Assembly: GCA_046094825.1 (NCBI GenBank)
Contig: JBJTIF010000138.1
Span: 1-9,780 of the forward strand
Source: JBJTIF01 sp046094825
Lineage (GTDB): Bacteria; Actinomycetota; UBA4738; HRBIN12
Direction of reading: 5' to 3'
DNA length: 9,780 nt
Part shown: piece by piece, positions 5,827 to 9,780 of the stretch
Position numbering within the stretch: position 1 is the stretch's first letter
How the letters are laid out: every line of letters starts with the position of its first letter
Position numbers and translations under genes: made by a program
Notes under the pieces: model-generated
What the model saw: the letters and a program-made list of their open reading frames with translations, nothing else
Told to the model about the DNA's origin: nothing
Database searches by the model: none

Positions 5827-5850
5827 GGGCGGGCCCGTCGGGGCCCGCCC
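5827..5850 (+). terminator. Perfect 10-bp GC hairpin after the glycosylase gene
   Basis: GGGCGGGCCC (5827-5836), loop GTCG, GGGCCCGCCC (5841-5850): ten uninterrupted G-C pairs starting at the base after the glycosylase stop. There is no T-tract, so it is not a classical Rho-independent terminator. It may act as a T-less terminator or an RNA 3'-end stabiliser. It ends one base before the -10 hexamer of the ABC gene and so fills that promoter's spacer and -35 region, where it could also be an operator. Confidence 0.65.
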
Positions 5851-5851
5851 G

Positions 5852-5857
5852 TATGCT
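5852..5857 (+). promoter_or_regulatory. -10 element TATGCT, leaderless promoter of the ABC transporter
   Basis: TATGCT is a good -10 match (TANNNT). Six cytosines (5858-5863) separate it from ATG 5864, so transcription would start at the start codon; no Shine-Dalgarno precedes the ATG. The region normally holding a -35 box is occupied by the perfect GC hairpin at 5827-5850. Confidence 0.65.
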
Positions 5858-5863
5858 CCCCCC

Positions 5864-7750
5864 ATGGGTCGTCACGGGATGTTCTTCGATCCGAGCGCGG
5901 AGTCCGAGCGCCCGATCGACCGACGCACGGTCCGGCGCGTCCTCGCCACCTTCGACCCGTACCGGGGCAAGGTCGGGATCGTCGCGCTCCTCATCGTCGT
6001 GACGTCCGGCCTCGGGGTCGCGAACCCGCTCCTCATCAAGTGGGTGTTCGACCGGGCGCTCTTCGGTGACCCGGCGGGCATCTGCCGCGGGGGCGCGTGC
6101 CCGAACCTCGACGCGCTCGCGATCGGTGTCGGGCTCATGATCGCGATCCCGGTCGTGTCCGGCGTCATCGGGATCGGGCAGACGTACCTCGCGAACGTCG
6201 TCGGCCTCCGCGTCATGGAGGACCTCCGCAACGCGCTCTACGGGCACCTCCAGGCGATGTCCCTCCGCTTCTTCACGACGACGCGGACCGGGGAGATCCA
6301 ATCCCGGCTCGCGAACGACGTCGGCGGGGTGCAGTCCGTCGTCACGGATACGGCGTCGAACGTCCTCGCGAACATCGTCGTCATCGTGAGCACGCTCGTC
6401 GCGATGGCGATCCTCTCGTGGGAGCTCACCGTCCTGTCGTTGTTCCTCCTGCCGGTCTTCCTCTGGCTCACCGTGCGCGTCGGGCGCGCGCGTCGCGCGG
6501 TCGCGACGAACACGCAGCGGACGCTCGCCGACCTCACCGCGATCACCGAGGAGACGCTCTCGGTCTCCGGGGTGCTCCTCGCGAAGGCCTTCGGACGCCA
6601 GCGCGAGGAGCTCGGGAGGTTCCGCGAGGAGAACGGGCGGCTCACCGGGCTTCTGATCCGGCAGACGATGATCGGGCGGTCGTTCTTCGCGGTCGTCGGG
6701 ACGTTCTTCTCGATCACGCCCGCGCTCGTCTACCTCGCCGCGGGATGGGTCCTCGCGAACGAGCCCGCCCGCGTGATCACCGCAGGGACGATCGTCGCGT
6801 TCACGACGCTCCAGTCGCGGCTGTTCTTCCCGATCGGGTCGATGCTCCAGGTGAGCACCGAGGTGCAGTCCTCGATGGCGCTCTTCGACCGGGTCTTCGA
6901 GTACCTCGACCTCGAGCACGACATCCGTGACGCCCCCGACGCGATCGCGCTCGCGCCCGCGGAGGTCCGCGGCTCCGTGCGGTTCCGCTCCGTGCGGTTC
7001 CGCTACGAGGAGCCCCCTCCGGAGGGCGAGGTCGCCAGGCCCTGGACGCTCGACGCGATCGATCTCGAGATCGAGCCCGGGCAGCTCGTCGCGCTCGTCG
7101 GGCCGAGCGGCGCCGGCAAGACGACGATGACGTACCTCGTCCCGCGGCTCTACGACGTCGCGGAGGGCGCGGTCGAGATCGACGGCGTCGACGTCCGGAG
7201 GATCGCGCTCCGGTCCCTCGGCGAGCTCGTCGGCGTCGTGACGCAGGAGACGTACCTCTTCCACTCGACGGTCCGACGCAACCTCCTCTACGGGCGTCCC
7301 GGCGCGACCGACGACGAGCTCATCGCCGCCGCGCGCTCCGCGGAGATCTGGGACCGGATCGCCGAGCTCCCCGAGGGGCTCGACACCGTCGTCGGCGAGC
7401 GCGGCTACAAGCTCTCCGGGGGCGAGAAGCAGCGCCTCGCGATCGCCCGCGTGATCCTGAAGGATCCGCGGATCCTCATCCTCGACGAGGCGACGTCCTC
7501 CCTCGATACGTCGTCCGAGCGGCTCGTCCAGCAGGCGCTCGAGCCGCTCATGCACGGACGCACGACGATCGCGATCGCGCACCGCCTGTCGACGGTCCGT
7601 TCGGCGGACGTCATCTTCGTGCTCGACCGCGGCCGCATCGCCGAGCGCGGGACGCACGACGAGCTCCTCGCGCGCGGGGGCCTCTACGCGCGACTCGCGG
7701 CCGAGCAGTTCCGCGATCCCGACCCCGCGGAGAGCGGTCAACGACGTTGA
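5864..7750 (+). CDS. ABC transporter half-molecule (membrane domain fused to ATPase)
   Basis: The 628-residue protein is an exporter-type half transporter expected to work as a dimer. The membrane domain (about 35-345) holds hydrophobic segments near 37-58, 86-112, 165-203 and 275-298, with intracellular-loop sequence FFTTTRTGEIQSRLANDV at 136-153. The ATPase domain (about 370-615) has Walker A GPSGAGKTT (413-421), Q-loop Gln461, signature LSGGEKQ (517-523), Walker B ILILDE (537-542), D-loop SSLD and the switch His573 in IAHRLS. All catalytic residues are intact. The first outer loop carries a C74/C79 pair (GICRGGACP) that could form a disulphide. The substrate (drug, lipid or peptide) cannot be read. 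ATG 5864 is supported by the promoter spacing; ATG 5879 is an alternative. The gene runs directly into a MarR regulator, which suggests inducible efflux. Confidence 0.94.
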   Translation: MGRHGMFFDPSAESERPIDRRTVRRVLATFDPYRGKVGIVALLIVVTSGLGVANPLLIKWVFDRALFGDPAGICRGGACPNLDALAIGVGLMIAIPVVSGVIGIGQTYLANVVGLRVMEDLRNALYGHLQAMSLRFFTTTRTGEIQSRLANDVGGVQSVVTDTASNVLANIVVIVSTLVAMAILSWELTVLSLFLLPVFLWLTVRVGRARRAVATNTQRTLADLTAITEETLSVSGVLLAKAFGRQREELGRFREENGRLTGLLIRQTMIGRSFFAVVGTFFSITPALVYLAAGWVLANEPARVITAGTIVAFTTLQSRLFFPIGSMLQVSTEVQSSMALFDRVFEYLDLEHDIRDAPDAIALAPAEVRGSVRFRSVRFRYEEPPPEGEVARPWTLDAIDLEIEPGQLVALVGPSGAGKTTMTYLVPRLYDVAEGAVEIDGVDVRRIALRSLGELVGVVTQETYLFHSTVRRNLLYGRPGATDDELIAAARSAEIWDRIAELPEGLDTVVGERGYKLSGGEKQRLAIARVILKDPRILILDEATSSLDTSSERLVQQALEPLMHGRTTIAIAHRLSTVRSADVIFVLDRGRIAERGTHDELLARGGLYARLAAEQFRDPDPAESGQRR

Positions 7751-7767
7751 CGGTCGAGGTCGTCGGC

Positions 7768-7773
7768 GGGAGG
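7768..7773 (+). promoter_or_regulatory. Ribosome binding site deciding the MarR start
   Basis: GGGAGG directly abuts ATG 7774, too close to serve it, and lies nine bases before ATG 7783, a workable spacing. This favours 7783 as the start over ATG 7774 and over TTG 7747, which overlaps the ABC stop in TTGA. Confidence 0.5.
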
Positions 7774-7782
7774 ATGCCGCCG

Positions 7783-8262
7783 ATGGCACCCCGCGACCTC
7801 GGACGCCTCCTGCTCGAGGCCTCGCGCGTCCTCCGCGCCGACCTCGTCGCCGAGCTCCAGGAGCGTGGGTTCGACGATCTGCGCCCGGGGCATGCGACGG
7901 TCGCGCTCCACATCGACCGCCGCGTCGGTTCGCATCTCGGCGAACTCGCGGAACGGGCGCGGATGACGAAGCAGGGCATGATGCTCGTCGTCGACGAACT
8001 CGAGGAGCGCGGCTACGTGCGCCGCGTCGTCGACCCCGAGGACTCACGCGCGAAGATCGTGCGGCTCACCGCGCGGGGTCGCCGCTACGCGGTCGAGGTG
8101 CGCCGTTCCATCGCGGCCGTCGAGGTGCGGCTGCGAGCCGAGCTCGGCGACGGACGCTTCACCGCGCTCCGCGAGGGGCTCGAGGCGATCGTCGAGGGGA
8201 CGCTCGGCGGGGAGGATGCGTCGACGGATGCCGAGCCGGAGGGCGATGCCGGCGAGGAGTGA
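7783..8262 (+). CDS. MarR-family transcriptional regulator
   Basis: The protein has 159 residues from ATG 7783. The winged helix lies at about 35-100: HLGELAERARMTKQGMMLVV (51-70) is the helix-turn-helix, and DELEERGYVRRVVDPEDSRA (71-90) followed by KIVRLTARG is the wing with the conserved D-x-R-x-K-type motif. Long helices on both sides fit the usual dimer interface. Members bind palindromic DNA as dimers and release it when a ligand binds. Its position directly behind the exporter suggests that it controls that gene and itself; the operator may be the GC palindrome before the ABC gene, but this is inference. The C-terminal tail after about 140 is acidic and probably disordered. Upstream starts at 7774 and 7747 are possible. 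Confidence 0.92.
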   Translation: MAPRDLGRLLLEASRVLRADLVAELQERGFDDLRPGHATVALHIDRRVGSHLGELAERARMTKQGMMLVVDELEERGYVRRVVDPEDSRAKIVRLTARGRRYAVEVRRSIAAVEVRLRAELGDGRFTALREGLEAIVEGTLGGEDASTDAEPEGDAGEE

Positions 8263-8267
8263 GCGTG

Positions 8268-8285
8268 GACGGCGTGCCGGCCGTC
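8268..8285. terminator. Possible bidirectional hairpin between convergent genes
   Basis: GACGGC (8268-8273), loop GTGCCG, GCCGTC (8280-8285) forms a six-pair GC stem in the 21-base gap between the MarR stop and the transporter stop, touching the latter. There is no clear T-tract on either strand. A shared terminator is expected here, but the stem is short and may be chance in such GC-rich DNA. Confidence 0.35.
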
Positions 8286-9105
8286 AGGCCGTCGCGACGC
8301 CGAAGAGCCGCCCGATGAGGAACGTCGCGGCGGCCGCGGCCGCGCCGATCGCGAGCATCCGGAGCCCCGAGAACCACCAGGCGCGCCCGGTGAGGACCGA
8401 CATCGAGGCGCCGACGCCGAAGAGCGCGGCGCCGGTGACGAGGCCGGCGGCGAGGACGGCGGTCGTCCCCGTCGTGAGCAGGAACGGCGCGAGCGGCAGG
8501 AGCGCGCCGACGGCGAACGTGAGGAACGACGAGCCGGCGGCGGCTGCGGGCGACCCGAGCCCCTCCTCGGGATCGAGCCCGAGCTCCTCGCGAGCATGCG
8601 TGTCGAGGGCGACCTTCGGATCGCGCATGAGCTCCTCGGCGAGCCGGTCCGCGAGCTCGGGGGAGACGCCCTTGCGGACGTAGAGCGAGGCGAGCTCGGC
8701 GCGTTCGGCGACCGGGTCTGCTCCGAGCTCGTGGGCCTCGAGGTGGATGAGCCGCTCGAGGACCTCGCGCTGGACCCGCATGGAGATGTACTCGCCTGCC
8801 GCCATCGAGCTCGCGCCGGCGAGGAGCCCGGCGATCCCCGCGACGAGGATGACGGCGTTGTCGACGCCGGCGCCGGCGACGCCGAAGATCAGCGAGGCGT
8901 TCGAGACGAGGCCGTCGTTCGCGCCGAAGATCGCGGCGCGGAGCGAGCCCGTGCGACCGGCGTTCGCGCTCGACTCGGTCGGCTGGGCCGAGCCGACGTG
9001 GGGGACGAGGGGTCGCCGCGACCGCCGGAGACGGCGTGCCGTCCCCGTGAGGAGCGGCAGCCGCTCCTTCGTGGTCCGATCCCGCGGGGGGAGGTCGGTG
9101 GCCAT
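8284..9105 (-). CDS. VIT1/CCC1-family iron/manganese transporter
   Basis: The 273-residue membrane protein belongs to the VIT1/CCC1 family, which moves Fe2+/Mn2+ out of the cytosol. The hallmark GANDGLVSNASLIFGVAGAG lies at 61-80 with the metal-path Asp64. A second helix (about 83-106) ends in ASSMAAGEYIS with Met101 and Glu105. A charged cytosolic stretch (110-185) contains E114, E117, E123, E126 and an AEELM patch near 156-160, like the cytosolic metal-binding domain of VIT1. Helices about 192-211, 214-238 and 247-270 complete five membrane segments. The first ~50 residues are polar and basic and vary in the family. There is no ferritin-like domain. ATG 9105 (minus strand) is six bases after a -10-like hexamer. 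It is divergent from the 6-phosphogluconolactonase gene and converges on the MarR gene. Confidence 0.93.
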   Translation of the reverse strand: MATDLPPRDRTTKERLPLLTGTARRLRRSRRPLVPHVGSAQPTESSANAGRTGSLRAAIFGANDGLVSNASLIFGVAGAGVDNAVILVAGIAGLLAGASSMAAGEYISMRVQREVLERLIHLEAHELGADPVAERAELASLYVRKGVSPELADRLAEELMRDPKVALDTHAREELGLDPEEGLGSPAAAAGSSFLTFAVGALLPLAPFLLTTGTTAVLAAGLVTGAALFGVGASMSVLTGRAWWFSGLRMLAIGAAAAAATFLIGRLFGVATA

Positions 9106-9111
9106 ATCGGC

Positions 9112-9117
9112 AGCGTA
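9112..9117 (-). promoter_or_regulatory. -10 element TACGCT (minus strand), leaderless promoter of the VIT-type transporter
   Basis: Read on the minus strand, TACGCT is followed by six bases (GCCGAT) and then ATG 9105. This is the same TANNNT-N6-start layout seen before the nth and ABC genes. No Shine-Dalgarno precedes the ATG, and no -35 box is evident. Confidence 0.6.
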
Positions 9118-9121
9118 CCGT
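9116..9121 (+). promoter_or_regulatory. Possible -10 element TACCGT for the 6-phosphogluconolactonase gene
   Basis: TACCGT fits TANNNT. Transcription starting about seven bases later (near 9128) would leave a leader of about 33 bases that includes the Shine-Dalgarno at 9146-9153. It overlaps the opposing TACGCT by two bases. A six-base degenerate match is weak evidence on its own. Confidence 0.3.
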
Positions 9122-9145
9122 CGTGACGACGAGGGCGGACGGATC

Positions 9146-9153
9146 GGGGAGGA
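9146..9153 (+). promoter_or_regulatory. Shine-Dalgarno fixing the 6-phosphogluconolactonase start
   Basis: GGGGAGGA lies seven bases before GTG 9161. It is one of the strongest ribosome-binding sequences in the window and shows that GTG 9161 is the start, although its frame is not the frame of the conserved part of the protein downstream. Confidence 0.6.
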
Positions 9154-9160
9154 ACGGCGC

Positions 9161-9780
9161 GTGGGCATCCGGCTCGAGGTGGCGGAGGACGGGGAGGGCG
9201 CGTCCACGTCGCGCTCTCCGGCGGGACGACGCCGCTGCCGATGTTCCGTGCCCTCGCGGCACGCGAGGACGTCCGGTGGGCCGACCTCGAGCTCTGGCAG
9301 GTCGACGAGCGGCTCGCTGCCGCGGGACAGGACCGCAACGCGACCGCGCTCGCCGCGAGCGGTCTCGTCGCGCGCGCCGCGGCCTTCCACCCGATGGACG
9401 CCGAGGCGTCCGATCCGGAGGCCGCCGCGCGCGCGTACGCCGCCGCGCTCCCACCGCGGTTCGCCGCGGTCCACCTCGGCCTCGGCGAGGACGGCCACAC
9501 CGCGTCGCTCGTGCCGGGCGATCCGACCGCGTCGGCGCGCGACCGCGCGGTCGCGGTGACCGCGCCGTACCGCGGGTTCCGCCGGCTCACGCTCACCGCG
9601 CCGGTCCTCGAGGACTCGGCGCTCGCGGTGTTCCTCGTCCTCGGCGCGGGCAAGGCCGACGCGCTCGGCCGCCTCCTCGCGAGCGACGCATCGATCCCCG
9701 CGGCGCGCGCGACGAGACCGCTCGCGGCGAGCGCGGTCGCGTTGCGGTCCTGTCCCGCGGCAGCGAGCCGCTCGTCGACC
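9161..9780 (+). CDS. pgl: 6-phosphogluconolactonase, broken near the N-terminus and cut at the window end
   Basis: The gene encodes the enzyme hydrolysing 6-phosphogluconolactone in the oxidative pentose phosphate pathway. The conserved core is clear: LSGGTTP (9214-9234), VDER (9301-9312), HLGLGEDGHTASL (9472-9510), then a phosphosugar-binding region and GAGKADALGRLL. The start is odd. GTG 9161 behind a strong Shine-Dalgarno encodes VGIRLEVAEDGE, a plausible family N-terminus, but this frame is one phase away from the core, which joins at about 9197. About 20-25 residues usually found between the two are absent, so a deletion of 3n+1 bases is inferred. From about 9705 the sequence is an inverted copy of the gene's own 9300-9375 part, so the true C-terminus is missing and no stop is reached. 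Both defects may be chimeras rather than mutations. Confidence 0.8.
9300..9382. repeat. Right-end foldback, inner arm
   Basis: Bases 9300-9382 are the exact reverse complement of 9698-9780 (83 bases), with 315 bases between the arms. This arm is genuine gene sequence encoding VDERLAAAGQDRN and onward in the 6-phosphogluconolactonase. Confidence 0.92.
9698..9780. repeat. Right-end foldback, outer arm
   Basis: This is the exact inverted copy of 9300-9382, ending at the last base of the window. Bases up to about 9709 also fit the expected family sequence IPAAR, so the join probably lies in a shared GC-rich microhomology at about 9698-9709. Beyond it the reading frame is no longer family-like. 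Confidence 0.92.

Noticed and set aside
6973..7002. 15-bp perfect tandem duplication (SVRFR SVRFR) at the start of the ATPase domain
   Set aside because: The resulting GSVRFRSVRFRYEE fits the usual G-V-F-V-F-Y strand pattern without an insertion, so it is a chance or old similarity rather than a recent expansion.
5771..8047. Minus-strand open frame (758 codons) opposite the ABC transporter
   Set aside because: The translation is charged and repetitive with no motif, while the plus strand carries a complete ABC transporter with all catalytic residues.
1..9780. Defence system, prophage, CRISPR array or biosynthetic cluster
   Set aside because: No nuclease/toxin pair, phage structural gene, regularly spaced repeat or synthase module is visible; the genes are mostly housekeeping functions.

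Overview
The window is very GC-rich bacterial DNA, densely packed with genes and with a strong bias to C/G in third codon positions; leucine is mostly CTC rather than CTG. A SigR-type sigma factor next to an RsrA-like zinc anti-sigma factor, a family 5 uracil-DNA glycosylase, and GTG/TTG starts point to an Actinomycetota or high-GC Chloroflexota-like organism. I cannot decide between them from the sequence. There are no tRNA or rRNA genes, CRISPR arrays, insertion sequences or prophage genes, and no normal gene-free stretch above 300 bases.

Layout. (1) 1-146 is chimeric: bases 1-108 are the perfect reverse complement of 452-559, and 102-146 is a perfect copy of 1488-1532. (2) 147-1757: an alpha/beta hydrolase that has lost its 5' end, overlapping a family 2-like glycosyltransferase that carries a cysteinyl-tRNA-synthetase-like helical module at its N-terminus. 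(3) 1784-3318: SigR-like sigma factor, RsrA-like anti-sigma factor and an S51-like peptidase, all overlapping. (4) 3328-5826: endonuclease III, glycerophosphodiester phosphodiesterase, a small helical protein of unknown function and a family 5 uracil-DNA glycosylase, followed by a perfect 10-bp-stem hairpin. (5) 5864-8262: an ABC exporter half-transporter and a MarR-family regulator. (6) 9105-8284, minus strand: a VIT1/CCC1-type Fe/Mn transporter, convergent with the MarR gene. (7) 9161-9780: a 6-phosphogluconolactonase gene broken near its N-terminus, running into a second foldback (9698-9780 is the reverse complement of 9300-9382).

How the genes work together. The units cover thiol/redox stress regulation (sigma/anti-sigma), base excision repair (two glycosylases in one unit), a regulated exporter, metal transport and the oxidative pentose phosphate pathway. 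These are mostly ordinary chromosomal functions. Neighbouring genes overlap by 4-20 bases or lie 2 bases apart, which suggests translational coupling. Four transcription-unit starts share one layout: a -10-like hexamer exactly six bases before the start codon (GATACT, TAGCAT, TATGCT, TACGCT), as expected for leaderless mRNAs.

The perfect foldbacks reach exactly to both ends of the window. This suggests that the window is a whole contig with amplification or assembly chimeras at both ends, so the truncated terminal genes should not be read as biological. I found no convincing new multi-gene system. The items most worth a second look are the leaderless-promoter pattern, the CysRS-module/glycosyltransferase fusion, the unknown protein in the repair operon, and the hairpin that touches the ABC promoter.
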